A DNA stretch of 35,042 nucleotides from Rhodopila globiformis (GTDB lineage Bacteria > Pseudomonadota > Alphaproteobacteria > Acetobacterales > Acetobacteraceae), in assembly GCF_002937115.1 (NCBI RefSeq), contig NZ_NHRY01000065.1, forward strand, positions 1 to 35,042, given 5' to 3'. Shown piece by piece: positions 1-9,371 of the stretch. The position numbers and the translations under genes are program-made. Under the pieces are notes generated by a model. That model was not told where the DNA came from. It worked only from the letters and a program-made list of their open reading frames with translations, and did no database searches. Numbering within the stretch: position 1 is the first letter of the stretch; each line of letters opens with the position of its first letter.

Positions 1-1
1 C

Positions 2-112
2 ATGGCCATCAATGTCATGCAGACGAACGGCGACAAGGACGCCTTGCGCGGCAAGTTCCAGAAGGCCGCCTGGGACAACGCCTATCTCGCTCGCCTCCTG
101 GCACTATTCTGA
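2..112 (+). CDS. 3' end of an unidentified protein (partial)
   Basis: An open frame enters from the left edge and ends at TGA 110-112. The visible 36 residues start MAINVMQTNGDKDALRGK and end WDNAYLARLLALF. The segment looks like a charged helical C-terminus, and I do not recognise the family. It lies 68 bp upstream of mtlK on the same strand, so it could be a further member or a regulator of the polyol locus, but nothing in the fragment proves this. A promoter-like sequence between the two suggests that mtlK can be transcribed separately. Confidence 0.55.
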   Translation: MAINVMQTNGDKDALRGKFQKAAWDNAYLARLLALF

Positions 113-119
113 AGTGCGA

Positions 120-148
120 TTGCCCTGCCCGCCAGCGTCTGATATACC
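120..148 (+). promoter_or_regulatory. candidate sigma-70 promoter of the polyol operon
   Basis: TTGCCC at 120-125 and TATACC at 143-148 are separated by 17 bp, a good fit to a housekeeping promoter. The expected start point is near 155, about 25 bp before the mtlK start codon. A GGGGAGGA ribosome binding site follows at 167-174. No regulator-binding palindrome is obvious around it. This is a call from sequence alone. Confidence 0.42.
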
Positions 149-180
149 ACCCCGACCGTCAATCCCGGGGAGGAAGACGC

Positions 181-1665
181 ATGGCGCAGCCCGTTCCGCT
201 CAACCGGAGCAACCTGGCGCAATTGCAACCACCGGTTCAGGTGCCGCGGTTCGACCCGGCTGCCGTCACCGGCGGCATCGTACATCTGGGCCTGGGCGGT
301 TTCCACCGGGCGCACATGGCCCGCTACACCCACAATTTGATGGAGCGCCGCCCCGATGCCCTGTCCTGGGGCATCACCGGCGCCGGCCTGATGCCAGCCG
401 ATCGGCGGATGCAGGAAAGCCTGGGGCCGCAGGACAATCTGTATACGCTGGTGGAACGGGACGCCGCCGGGGAGACGGTCGCCGTCATCGCTTCCCTTGC
501 CAACGTCATCTTTGCCGGCGACTCCAGCGCCGCCCTGCTGGATGCCATCGATCGGCCGCAGATCCGCATCGTCAGCCTGACGGTGACCGAGCACGGCTAC
601 TGCCTCAACCGCTCGACCAAGCAACTCGATCCCGATCACGCGCTGGTCCGCGCCGACCTTACGCACCCGGAACGTCCGGCCAGCGCCATCGGGATCATCG
701 TCGAAGCCCTGCGCCGCCGCCGCGACTCCGGCGTTGCGCCCTTCACCGCGATGAGCTGCGACAACATCCAGCACAACGGCACCGTGCTGCGCGAGGCCGT
801 GCTGGCGCTGGCCAGGCTGCGCGACGCCGCGCTGGCGGACTGGATCGCCGGCGCCGTCAGCTTCCCCAGCACCATGGTGGACCGCATCACGCCGGTGACG
901 GCCGAGGCCGACATCAAGGCGCTGGCCGACCGCTTCGGCATCATCGACCGCTGGCCGGTGTTTTCCGAAACGTTCACGCAATGGGTGATCGAGGATCGCT
1001 TCCCCACCGGCCGACCGGCCTGGCAGGATGTCGGCGCGCAGTTCGTCGAAGACGTCGCGCCGTACGAGTTCATGAAGCTCCGTTTGCTCAACGGCAGCCA
1101 CCTCGCCGTCGCCGGCGTTGGCCGCCTGGCGGGCTACGTCACCATCGACGAGGCAATGGCCGATCCGTTGATAACTCGTTACATGAGCGCGCTGATGGAC
1201 CGGGAGACCGGACCGACGCTGCCGGACGTCCCGGGCATCGACCTGCCACAGTACAAGAAGACCCTGATCGAGCGCTTCGCCAACCCAGCCATCAAGGACA
1301 CCGTCGAGCGGGTCAATACCGACGCGCCGCTGAACATCCTGGTGGACCCGATCCGCGATCGCCTGCGCGCGAACCAGCCGCTGGATCTGCTGGCGCTGGC
1401 GCTGGCCGCCTGGCTGCGCCGGGTGCGTGGCGAGGACGAGCAGGGCCAGACGATCGACGTGCGGCACCCGCTGGCCGAGCAATTGCGCGTGAAAGCGATC
1501 GAGGGCGGGCCGGACCCGCGCCCACTGCTGAGAATGGTTCAGCTTTTCGGCGACACCGGAACGGACCCCCGGCTGGTCGGGCCGGTGCAAAAATGGCTGG
1601 AATCCTTGTACGCCAAAGGCAGCCGGGAAACCCTGGCGGAAGCGTCGCGCGTACTCAAATTCTGA
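181..1665 (+). CDS. mtlK: mannitol 2-dehydrogenase (polyol-specific long-chain dehydrogenase)
   Basis: Cytoplasmic NAD-dependent enzyme of the PSLDR family that oxidises D-mannitol to D-fructose and commonly D-arabinitol to D-xylulose. The 494-residue length is normal for the family. The N-terminal nucleotide-binding segment contains GLGGFHRAHMARYTHNL (about residues 37-53). The catalytic pattern K-x4-N-x2-H known from the Pseudomonas fluorescens enzyme is present as K299, N304 and H307 in KLRLLNGSHLA. The start is supported by GGGGAGGA seven bases upstream. It opens a same-strand run with an ABC sugar-alcohol importer, xylB and smoS, so it is the first catabolic step of the operon. Whether mannitol or arabinitol is the main substrate cannot be read from the sequence; fructuronate or altronate reductases are related, but the operon context favours a polyol dehydrogenase. 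Confidence 0.93.
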   Translation: MAQPVPLNRSNLAQLQPPVQVPRFDPAAVTGGIVHLGLGGFHRAHMARYTHNLMERRPDALSWGITGAGLMPADRRMQESLGPQDNLYTLVERDAAGETVAVIASLANVIFAGDSSAALLDAIDRPQIRIVSLTVTEHGYCLNRSTKQLDPDHALVRADLTHPERPASAIGIIVEALRRRRDSGVAPFTAMSCDNIQHNGTVLREAVLALARLRDAALADWIAGAVSFPSTMVDRITPVTAEADIKALADRFGIIDRWPVFSETFTQWVIEDRFPTGRPAWQDVGAQFVEDVAPYEFMKLRLLNGSHLAVAGVGRLAGYVTIDEAMADPLITRYMSALMDRETGPTLPDVPGIDLPQYKKTLIERFANPAIKDTVERVNTDAPLNILVDPIRDRLRANQPLDLLALALAAWLRRVRGEDEQGQTIDVRHPLAEQLRVKAIEGGPDPRPLLRMVQLFGDTGTDPRLVGPVQKWLESLYAKGSRETLAEASRVLKF

Positions 1666-1757
1666 CTCGCGGCCGAAACCGTGGCTGCACGGATGCGTTG
1701 ACGCCGTCGCGCGACAGTGCAAGCGTTCGGCGCCATCCGGTTACATAAGACAGAACA

Positions 1758-3110
1758 ATGACAGAGGGGGGACGTGCCATAACCCGTCATCGTCACAGCG
1801 TCCTGAAGGCCGCCGCAGTCGCTATCATCGGGCTTTTCGCCGGCTCCGCCATTGCCCGCGCCGATTCCACCATCACCATTGCGACGGTGAACAACGGCGA
1901 CATGGTGGTGATGCAGCGGCTGTCCTCCCACTTCGAGCAGCAGCATCCGGATATCCACCTGCGCTGGGTGGTCCTGGAGGAAAACGTGCTGCGCCAGCGT
2001 GTCACCACGGACATCGCCACCAAGGCCGGCCAGTTCGATATCCTGACGATTGGCAATTACGAAGTGCCGATATGGGCGAAACAGGGCTGGCTGGATCCGA
2101 TGGACAACCTGCCAGCCTCCTATGACGTGAATGACCTGCTGAAGCCGGTGCGGGAGGGGCTGACGTACAAGGGCAAGCTGTATGCCCTGCCATTCTATGG
2201 CGAAAGCGCCATGACCTATTACCGCACCGACCTGTTCAAGAAGGCCGGCCTGACGATGCCGGAGGCGCCGACGTACGAGCAGATCCGCCAGTTCGCCGAC
2301 AAGATCACCGACAAGCCGCACGAGATCTACGGCATGTGCCTGCGCGGCAAGCCGGGCTGGGGCGAGAACATGGCCTATGTGACCTCGCTGGTGAATGCCG
2401 AGGGCGGCCGTTGGTTCGACATGAAATGGAAGCCGACGATCGACACGCCGGCCTGGCACAAGGCGATCAGCTTCTACGACTCCATCCTGAAGGCTGATGG
2501 GCCGCCGGGCGCGACGTCCAACGGTTTCAACGAAAACCTGGCGCTGTTCGCCAGCGGCCATTGCGGCATGTGGATCGATGCCACGGTCGCCGGCGGCCTG
2601 CTGTACAACAAGCAGCAATCCAAAGTCGCCGACGAGGTCGGCTTTGCCGCCATGCCAACCGGCAGCTTCAAGGGAGCGCCGACGTGGCTGTGGAGCTGGA
2701 ACCTGGCGATCCCCACGACATCGAAACAGAAGGACGCGGCCCGCACCTTCATCACCTGGGCGACGTCGAAGGAATACATTGAACTGGTGGCCAAGGAGAA
2801 CGGCTGGGTCTCGGTCCCGCCCGGCACGCGCAAATCCACCTATGACAATCCCAACTACAAGCAGGCGGCACCGTTCGCGGAGTTCGTGCTGAAGGCGATC
2901 GATGTCGCCAACCCGAACGGACAGACCGAGCAGCCGCGTCCCTATACCGGCGCGCAGTTCGTTGCCATTCCGGAATTCCAGGGCATCGGCACGCAGGTCG
3001 GCCAGACCATCGCCGCGACGCTGACCGGCCAGATGTCGGTCGACCAGGCGCTGCACGCCGCGCAATCGGCGACCGAGCGAACGATGCGCATGGCCGGATA
3101 CTACAGATAA
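1758..3110 (+). CDS. smoE: polyol ABC transporter, periplasmic substrate-binding protein
   Basis: Extracellular solute-binding protein (family 1, MalE-like fold), 450 residues, capturing the sugar alcohol in the periplasm. An N-terminal signal peptide is visible: basic residues up to K17, a hydrophobic core (AAAVAIIGLFAGSAIA) and a likely signal peptidase I site after ARA at residue 35. The mature part begins with the usual beta strand (TITIATVNNGDMVVMQRLS) and contains sugar-binding-protein segments such as LPFYGESAMTYYRTDLFKKAGL. It follows mtlK after 92 bp and precedes both permease genes. The sorbitol/mannitol-binding assignment rests on overall resemblance to SmoE/MtlE proteins and on the neighbouring dehydrogenases. 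The start codon ATG has only a weak purine-rich site (AAGACAGAA) before it. Confidence 0.9.
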   Translation: MTEGGRAITRHRHSVLKAAAVAIIGLFAGSAIARADSTITIATVNNGDMVVMQRLSSHFEQQHPDIHLRWVVLEENVLRQRVTTDIATKAGQFDILTIGNYEVPIWAKQGWLDPMDNLPASYDVNDLLKPVREGLTYKGKLYALPFYGESAMTYYRTDLFKKAGLTMPEAPTYEQIRQFADKITDKPHEIYGMCLRGKPGWGENMAYVTSLVNAEGGRWFDMKWKPTIDTPAWHKAISFYDSILKADGPPGATSNGFNENLALFASGHCGMWIDATVAGGLLYNKQQSKVADEVGFAAMPTGSFKGAPTWLWSWNLAIPTTSKQKDAARTFITWATSKEYIELVAKENGWVSVPPGTRKSTYDNPNYKQAAPFAEFVLKAIDVANPNGQTEQPRPYTGAQFVAIPEFQGIGTQVGQTIAATLTGQMSVDQALHAAQSATERTMRMAGYYR

Positions 3111-3122
3111 CGGCGGCCTGCG

Positions 3123-4046
3123 ATGTCGGTCGCCACCGCACCCGACGTCCAGACGCCGCCTCCGCCTGTCGAGGCGGCGCTGCCGATGTCGCGCAACGCC
3201 GGGCGGTTGCTGCTGGCGCCGTCCGTCATTGTCCTGCTGGCGTGGATGATCATCCCGCTGGTGATGACGCTGTGGTTCTCGTTCGAGTACTATAACCTGG
3301 TCAACCCGACGCTGACCGGGTTCGCCGGTTGGGACAACTACCGCTACCTGGTCACCGACCCGGATTTCTGGGTGTCGCTGGAAAACACCCTGATCATCCT
3401 GGCGGCGGTGCTGTTCGTCACCGTTGTGGGCGGCACCTTGTTGGCCGTGGTGTTCAACCAGAACTTCCCCGGCCGGAACATTGCTCGCGTGCTGGCGATC
3501 TCGCCGTTCTTCGTCATGCCGACGGTCAGCGCGCTGGTCTGGAAGAACCTGCTGATGCACCCGATCTACGGGGTGTTCGGGGCGATCGCCCGCGGGTTTG
3601 GGCTGCAGCCGGTTGACTGGTTCGCGCAGTTTCCGCTCGCCTCGGTCATCGCCATCGTTGCCTGGGAATGGCTGCCGTTCGCGCTGCTGATCCTGCTGAC
3701 CGCGGTGCAGTCGCTGGACAACGAACAACGCGAAGCGGCGCGCATGGACGGCGCCGGGGTGGTCGCGCAGTTCTTCTTCATCACCCTGCCGCACCTGTCA
3801 CGCGCCATCAGCGTGGTGATAATGATCGAAACGATCTTCCTGCTGACGGTGTTCGCGGAAATCTTCGTCACCACGTCCGGCGGCCCGGGCAACGCCACGA
3901 CCAACCTTGCATTCCTGATCTACGCGCGGGCGCTGCTGCAGTACGACGTCGGCGGCGCCTCGGCGGGCGGCGTGGTGGCGATCATCCTGGCCAATATCGT
4001 TGCGTTTTTCCTGGTGCGCAGCATCGGCCGCCGGCTGGAGGTCTGA
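3123..4046 (+). CDS. smoF: polyol ABC transporter, inner-membrane permease 1
   Basis: MalF-type permease of 307 residues with a proline-rich cytoplasmic N-terminus (about 25 residues) and about six hydrophobic membrane segments, the first being LLLAPSVIVLLAWMIIPLVM. The EAA loop that docks on the ATPase is visible as EAARMDGAGVVAQFFFITLP. It starts 12 bp after smoE and ends 2 bp before smoG, so translation of the three is probably coupled. It forms the membrane channel together with SmoG. Length and motif are normal for the binding-protein-dependent transport (MetI-like) family. Confidence 0.92.
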   Translation: MSVATAPDVQTPPPPVEAALPMSRNAGRLLLAPSVIVLLAWMIIPLVMTLWFSFEYYNLVNPTLTGFAGWDNYRYLVTDPDFWVSLENTLIILAAVLFVTVVGGTLLAVVFNQNFPGRNIARVLAISPFFVMPTVSALVWKNLLMHPIYGVFGAIARGFGLQPVDWFAQFPLASVIAIVAWEWLPFALLILLTAVQSLDNEQREAARMDGAGVVAQFFFITLPHLSRAISVVIMIETIFLLTVFAEIFVTTSGGPGNATTNLAFLIYARALLQYDVGGASAGGVVAIILANIVAFFLVRSIGRRLEV

Positions 4047-4048
4047 GC

Positions 4049-4864
4049 ATGAAAGCAACACCGCTGCAACGCGCGCTCGCCATCATCTTCGGCTGGGGCG
4101 CGGCGCTGCTGCTGTTCTTTCCCATCGCCTGGACGGTGCTGACCAGCTTCAAGTCCGAGGCCGCCGCGACCACGCCGGCGTTGTTCTTCACGCCGACTCT
4201 GGAGTCGTATCGTGAGGTGTTCGCCCGCGCCAACTACCTGGCTTTCGCGTGGAACAGCGTCGTCATCTCCTTCGGCGCCACGGCGCTGGCGCTGGCGTTC
4301 GCGATCCCTGCCGCCTATGCCATGGCGTTCCACCCGACCAGGCGGACCCGCGGCACGCTGCTGTGGATGCTGTCCACCAAGATGCTGCCGCCCGTCGGCG
4401 TGCTGGTGCCGATCTACCTGCTGTTCCGCAATGGCGGGCTGCTCGACACCCGCATTGGGCTGGTGATCATCTATGCGCTGATGAACCTGCCGATTGTCGT
4501 GTGGATGCTGTTCACCTTCTACAAGGAGGTGCCGAACGATATCCTGGAGGCCGGGCGCATGGACGGGGCGCGCACCGGCGGGGAAATCTGGTACCTGCTG
4601 CTGCCGCTGAGCCTGCCGGGCATTTTCTCCACCGGCCTGCTGTCATTGATCCTGTGCTGGAACGAGGCGTTCTGGAGCCTGAACCTGACCTCGGTCACCG
4701 CGGCGCCGCTGACGGCGTTCATTGCCTCGTTCTCCAGCCCTGAGGGGTTGTTCTTCGCCAAGCTGTCGGCCGCCTCGACGATGGCGGTGGCGCCGATCCT
4801 GGTGTTCGGCTGGTTCAGCCAACGGCAACTGGTGCAGGGGCTGACGTTCGGGGCGGTGAAATGA
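4049..4864 (+). CDS. smoG: polyol ABC transporter, inner-membrane permease 2
   Basis: MalG-type permease, 271 residues, about six membrane segments starting with LAIIFGWGAALLLFFPIAWTV. The EAA loop is present as ILEAGRMDGARTGGEIWYLL. The ATG at 4049 lies 2 bp after the smoF stop, and the family-typical N-terminus begins there. It pairs with SmoF in the membrane. The following gene, the ATPase smoK, is 216 bp away, an unusually large gap in an otherwise tight operon, and the gap is filled by a palindromic repeat block. Confidence 0.92.
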   Translation: MKATPLQRALAIIFGWGAALLLFFPIAWTVLTSFKSEAAATTPALFFTPTLESYREVFARANYLAFAWNSVVISFGATALALAFAIPAAYAMAFHPTRRTRGTLLWMLSTKMLPPVGVLVPIYLLFRNGGLLDTRIGLVIIYALMNLPIVVWMLFTFYKEVPNDILEAGRMDGARTGGEIWYLLLPLSLPGIFSTGLLSLILCWNEAFWSLNLTSVTAAPLTAFIASFSSPEGLFFAKLSAASTMAVAPILVFGWFSQRQLVQGLTFGAVK

Positions 4865-4887
4865 GGGGTCGTTCACTCTCCCTCACG

Positions 4888-5050
4888 GCCGGGCACAGGG
4901 CTCATGCGTATCAGGATAGGGCGGCTCTGGAGAAAACTGTGGTGGCCATGACGGAGAGGGAGAAGCCCTTGCTCCGCCGGTCCGCTTATCCTGATACGCA
5001 TGGGGACACGCCCGGCCATGACGATAGGGCGACGACCTTGCTCCGTCGGT
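4888..5050. repeat. REP/BIME-like palindromic repeat block between smoG and smoK
   Basis: CATGCGTATCAGGATA (4903-4918) is perfectly complemented by TATCCTGATACGCATG (4987-5002), and the flanking GGCCGGGC/GCCCGGCC extends the pairing to about 4888-5016. Overlapping this are two imperfect direct copies of about 38 bp (4944-4981 and 5014-5050), each starting GGCCATGACG and ending CTTGCTCCGYCGGT, 70 bp apart. The same GGCCATGACGATAGG core recurs near 31675. In RNA the block could fold into a long stem that slows exonucleases or polymerase inside the operon. Confidence 0.8.
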
Positions 5051-5080
5051 AACTTGCCGCAAACCTGAAGGAGAACGCGC

Positions 5081-6181
<1,101 letters not shown>

Positions 6182-6196
6182 CCCGGGGCGCGTGCC

Positions 6197-7642
6197 GTGT
6201 TCCTCGGCCTGGATTTCGGCACCTCCGCGGTCAAGGCGCTGCTGGTGGATGGTGAACAGGCGGTGGTTGGCAGCGCCTCGGTACCGCTGACGGTGCAGCG
6301 CCCGGCGCCGGGGCACAGCGAGCAGGACCCGGAGGCTTGGTGGCAGGCGATGCTGGACGCGGTGGATGCGCTCGGCCGCGACCATCCGGCGGCGCTGGCG
6401 GCGGTGGAGGGCATCGGCCTGTCGGGGCAGATGCACGGCGCCGTGCTGCTGGACGCGGCGGGCAAGGGGCTGCGGCCGGCGATCCTGTGGAACGACGTCC
6501 GCTCCGCCGCGGAATGCGCGGAGCTGGAGGCGGCGTTCCCGGCGCTGCGGCAGGTGACCGGCAACATCGCCATGCCCGGCTTCACCGCGCCCAAGCTGCT
6601 GTGGGTACGCAAGCACGAACCGGCGGTGTTCAACCAAGTGCGCACGGTGCTGCTGCCGAAGGCGTGGATCCGCTACCGCCTGACCGGGGAGATGATCGAG
6701 GAGATGTCCGACGCCTCCGGCACGTTGTGGCTGGATGTCGGCGCCCGCGACTGGTCGGACGCGGCGCTGGCCGCCACGGGCCTGGCGCGGCAGGCGATGC
6801 CGCGGCTGGTGGAGGGCAATGCCGCCGCCGGGACGCTGGACGCTGCGCTGGCGGCGCGCTGGCACATGGCGCGGCGGCCGGTGCTGGCGGGCGGGGCAGG
6901 GGACAATGCCGCCGGGGCCGTGGGCCTGTCGGCGATCCGGCCGGGGGATGCGTTCGTGTCGCTCGGCACCTCCGGCGTGCTGTTCGCCACCACCGATCGG
7001 TTCCGGCCGTACCCGAAGGCGGCGGTGCATGCTTTCTGCCATGCCATGCCGGGGACATGGCACCAGATGGGCGTGACGCTGTCGGCGGCGTCCTCGCTGG
7101 CTTGGTGGGCGGGCGTCACCGGCCTGCCCGAGGCGGACCTGTTGGCCGAACTCGGCACGCCGGCGGCGCCGAGCCCGGCGCTGTTCCTGCCGTACCTGGG
7201 CGGCGAGCGGACCCCCCACAACGACGGCACGGTGCGCGGCGCCTTCGCCGGCCTGTCGCACGACACCGGCCGCCGGCTGATGACGCAGGCGGTGCTGGAA
7301 GGCGTGGCGTTCTCGCTGCGGGACTGCCTGGATGCGCTGGCGGCCTCGGGCACGCGGGTGGAGGCGGCGGACGTCATTGGCGGCGGATCCCGCTCGCGCA
7401 CGTGGATCGCGATCATTGCCGCGGCGCTGGGCATCCCGCTGCATCGCCTGGCCGCCGGCGAGCACGGCGGCGCGTTCGGCGCGGCACGGCTGGCGCGGAT
7501 GGCAGTGACCGGCGAGGCGCCCGAGGCGGTCTGCGTCCGTCCGGCGCGTGAGGAAACGGTGATGCCCGATCCGGTCCTGGCGGACGCCTATACAGCGCAA
7601 CTGGCGCGCTACCGCGACCTGTATCGCCGGGGAGGCCTGTAA
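6197..7642 (+). CDS. xylB: xylulokinase (FGGY family)
   Basis: Phosphorylates D-xylulose to D-xylulose 5-phosphate for the pentose phosphate pathway. At 481 residues it has the usual xylulokinase length. It begins with the phosphate-1 motif GLDFGTSAVKALLVDG and contains SGQMHGAVLLD (substrate loop of xylulokinases), GDNAAGAVG, LGTSGVLF and the C-terminal adenosine motif GGGSRSRTWIAIIAAALGIPL. The start is GTG at 6197, giving exactly the family N-terminus; an in-frame ATG is absent. Its stop overlaps the smoS start (TAATG), indicating translational coupling. Its presence suggests that pentitols (D-arabinitol, xylitol) are used in addition to hexitols. Confidence 0.92.
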   Translation: MFLGLDFGTSAVKALLVDGEQAVVGSASVPLTVQRPAPGHSEQDPEAWWQAMLDAVDALGRDHPAALAAVEGIGLSGQMHGAVLLDAAGKGLRPAILWNDVRSAAECAELEAAFPALRQVTGNIAMPGFTAPKLLWVRKHEPAVFNQVRTVLLPKAWIRYRLTGEMIEEMSDASGTLWLDVGARDWSDAALAATGLARQAMPRLVEGNAAAGTLDAALAARWHMARRPVLAGGAGDNAAGAVGLSAIRPGDAFVSLGTSGVLFATTDRFRPYPKAAVHAFCHAMPGTWHQMGVTLSAASSLAWWAGVTGLPEADLLAELGTPAAPSPALFLPYLGGERTPHNDGTVRGAFAGLSHDTGRRLMTQAVLEGVAFSLRDCLDALAASGTRVEAADVIGGGSRSRTWIAIIAAALGIPLHRLAAGEHGGAFGAARLARMAVTGEAPEAVCVRPAREETVMPDPVLADAYTAQLARYRDLYRRGGL

Positions 7643-8412
7643 TGAATCTGCAAGGCAAGATCGCCGTGGTGACCGGCGCCGGACGCGGCATCGGCCGGGC
7701 GATCTGCGAACGCTACGTGCAGGAGGGCGCCTTCGTCTTCGTCACCGACGTGGACGAGCCGAGGGCGCAGGCGGTCGCCGCCGCGCTGGGCCAGCAGGCG
7801 GCGGCGCTGAAGCTGGACGTCACCCGCCAGGACTCGATCGACGCGATGATCCAGGCGGTGGTGGCGCAAAAGGGGCGGCTGGACATCCTGGTCAACAACG
7901 CCGGCATCTTCGACCTGGCGCCGATTGTGGAGATCACCCGCGACAGCTATCGCCGGGTGTTCGCGATCAATGTCGAGGGGCTGCTGTTCACCTTGCAGGC
8001 CGCGGCGAAGCAGATGATCGCGCAGGGCCAGGGCGGCAAGATCATCAACTTCGCCTCCCAGGCCGGGCGGCGGGGCGAGGCACTGGTGGCAGTATACTGC
8101 GCGTCGAAGGCGGCGGTGATCAGCCTGACGCAAAGCGCGGGGCTGAACCTGATCCGGTACCGCATCAACGTCAACGCGATCGCGCCGGGGGTGGTGGACG
8201 GCGAGCACTGGGACCATGTGGATTCGTTGTTCGCGAAATACGAAGGGCTGGTGCCCGGGGAGAAGAAGCGGCAGGTGGGCGCGGCAGTGCCCTTCGGCCG
8301 CATGGCCCGGCCGGAGGAAATCGGCGGGCTGGCGACGTTCCTGGCCAGTTCCGATGCGGATTATATCGTGGCACAGACCTATAACATCGACGGTGGGAAC
8401 TGGATGAGCTGA
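7642..8412 (+). CDS. smoS: sorbitol dehydrogenase, short-chain type (L-iditol 2-dehydrogenase)
   Basis: NAD-dependent SDR of 256 residues, the same length as Rhodobacter sphaeroides SmoS. The cofactor motif TGAGRGIG is at residues 11-18, the NNAG motif follows, and the catalytic triad S139, Y152, K156 (in YCASK) is complete. The C-terminus DGGNWMS matches the sorbitol dehydrogenase subgroup. Expected reactions are D-glucitol to D-fructose and, as a side activity, galactitol or xylitol oxidation to the ketose. GGGGAGG inside the xylB 3' end serves as ribosome binding site. It is the last gene of the polyol operon. Confidence 0.9.
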   Translation: MNLQGKIAVVTGAGRGIGRAICERYVQEGAFVFVTDVDEPRAQAVAAALGQQAAALKLDVTRQDSIDAMIQAVVAQKGRLDILVNNAGIFDLAPIVEITRDSYRRVFAINVEGLLFTLQAAAKQMIAQGQGGKIINFASQAGRRGEALVAVYCASKAAVISLTQSAGLNLIRYRINVNAIAPGVVDGEHWDHVDSLFAKYEGLVPGEKKRQVGAAVPFGRMARPEEIGGLATFLASSDADYIVAQTYNIDGGNWMS

Positions 8413-8476
8413 GTGTTGCGGACCGCTCCGGCCAAGCATGTCAACACGGATGTCGGGATCAGGCTGAAAGACCATG

Positions 8477-8552
8477 ACTGGCGAGATTACTGTTCCATGT
8501 CTTCTCCGGCCATGGAGAGCGGGCGATGCTTTCCGGGACATGGGTCGCCAGT
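8477..8552. repeat. imperfect inverted repeat downstream of smoS
   Basis: ACTGGCGA (8477-8484) pairs with TCGCCAGT (8545-8552), and CCATGTC (8495-8501) pairs with GACATGG (8537-8543), leaving an asymmetric internal loop. It lies between the end of the polyol operon and the toxin-antitoxin promoter. It has no T-run, so it is not a standard intrinsic terminator; it could still protect the 3' end of the operon mRNA. No gene was recognised in 8413-8633. Confidence 0.5.
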
Positions 8553-8633
8553 ATGAAGCGAGGTCGAGGTGAAGCCGCTCTCGCGCTGGCACATAACGGG
8601 TGACCAGGCTGCCTTGCACCACGATTGCGGATC

Positions 8634-8662
8634 TTGACGCTCCGCCGTCCTGGATATACATT
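8634..8662 (+). promoter_or_regulatory. promoter of the antitoxin-toxin pair
   Basis: TTGACG at 8634-8639 is followed after 17 bp by TACATT at 8657-8662; a shifted TATACA at 8655-8660 is an alternative -10. Transcription would begin near 8669, inside the inverted-repeat operator and about 20 bp before the antitoxin start. Confidence 0.5.
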
Positions 8663-8680
8663 GGAGGCTAGGTATATCCA
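8651..8680. promoter_or_regulatory. operator: perfect inverted repeat before the antitoxin gene
   Basis: TGGATATAC (8651-8659) and GTATATCCA (8672-8680) are exact reverse complements separated by 12 bp. The left arm covers the -10 region and the right arm lies just downstream of the predicted start point. This is the layout expected for autorepression by the encoded AbrB-type antitoxin, alone or with its toxin. The role is inferred; the symmetry is seen directly. Confidence 0.65.
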
Positions 8681-8690
8681 GGGGTGTGTC

Positions 8691-8921
8691 ATGCAGGTCG
8701 CCAGGTGGGGCAACAGCCTTGCGGTTCGCCTTCCCGCTGCCGTGGTCGAGGCGCTTGGGCTCGCGGAGGGCGACGAGATCGAAATCCATGTCCTTGGCGC
8801 ACAGGAATTCGCCGTCGCCCGCAAGCCCGGCCGGGAGGAATTGCTGAAGCGGCTTCGCACTTTTCGCGGCCGTTTGCCGCCTGACTTCAGGTTCGACCGG
8901 GATGAGGCGAATGCCCGGTAG
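8691..8921 (+). CDS. AbrB/MazE-family antitoxin
   Basis: A 76-residue protein with a SpoVT/AbrB swapped-hairpin DNA-binding domain: VARWGNSLAVRLPAAVVEALGLAEGDEIEIHV (about residues 3-34) is the standard MazE/VapB-like pattern. The C-terminal tail (REELLKRLRTFRGRLPPDFRFDRDEANAR) would wrap the toxin. The ATG at 8691 is chosen because the family starts there and because the operator ends 10 bp upstream; a longer frame from 8625 would run through the promoter. It overlaps the toxin gene by 20 bp. It should neutralise the PIN RNase and repress the pair. Confidence 0.88.
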   Translation: MQVARWGNSLAVRLPAAVVEALGLAEGDEIEIHVLGAQEFAVARKPGREELLKRLRTFRGRLPPDFRFDRDEANAR

Positions 8922-9312
8922 GTTCTTCGACACCAATGTCCTGGTATATCTTGCTTCCGGCGACGATACCAAGGCCGACCGTGTGGAGGAAATCATCGGC
9001 GGCGGTGGGACAATCAGCATCCAGGTACTGAACGAACTGGCCAACGTCGCCCGCAGGAAGATGCGAATGTCCTGGCTGGACATCCATGCATTCCTTTCGA
9101 TCATGCGCCGATTGCTGTCCGTCGAGCCGCTGACGGTCGAAACACACGAAACCGGCCTCGCGCTGGCCGAGCGCTACAACTTCTCCACGTATGATGCCAT
9201 GATCGTCGCTGCGGCGCTGCATGCCGGCTGCGATACGCTCTGGTCGGAGGACATGCAGCACGGCATGGAACTCTCCGAGAGGCTGCGTATCGTCAATCCA
9301 TTCCGCAAATGA
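8902..9312 (+). CDS. PIN-domain toxin (VapC-like ribonuclease)
   Basis: A 136-residue PIN-domain protein, expected to cleave RNA with Mg2+ until bound by the antitoxin. The four acidic site residues are visible: D10 (FFDTNVLVY), E45 (VLNELANVARRK), D98 (STYDAMIVAAAL) and D117 (LWSEDM). All are intact, so the toxin is probably active. The frame starts inside the antitoxin gene, at ATG 8902 or ATG 8911; MPGRFFDTN from 8911 is the shorter option. The order antitoxin-toxin with overlap is typical of VapBC-type modules. Confidence 0.9.
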   Translation: MRRMPGRFFDTNVLVYLASGDDTKADRVEEIIGGGGTISIQVLNELANVARRKMRMSWLDIHAFLSIMRRLLSVEPLTVETHETGLALAERYNFSTYDAMIVAAALHAGCDTLWSEDMQHGMELSERLRIVNPFRK

Positions 9313-9371
9313 TCCGGCCTCTCCGCGGCCGGCACGACGCGCGGCCCCCGCCACGCCGTGCCCACCCGCCG

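Noticed and set aside
8625-8690. Longer antitoxin start at 8625
   Set aside because: The extra 22 residues would be encoded by the promoter and operator, and the AbrB domain begins naturally at ATG 8691.
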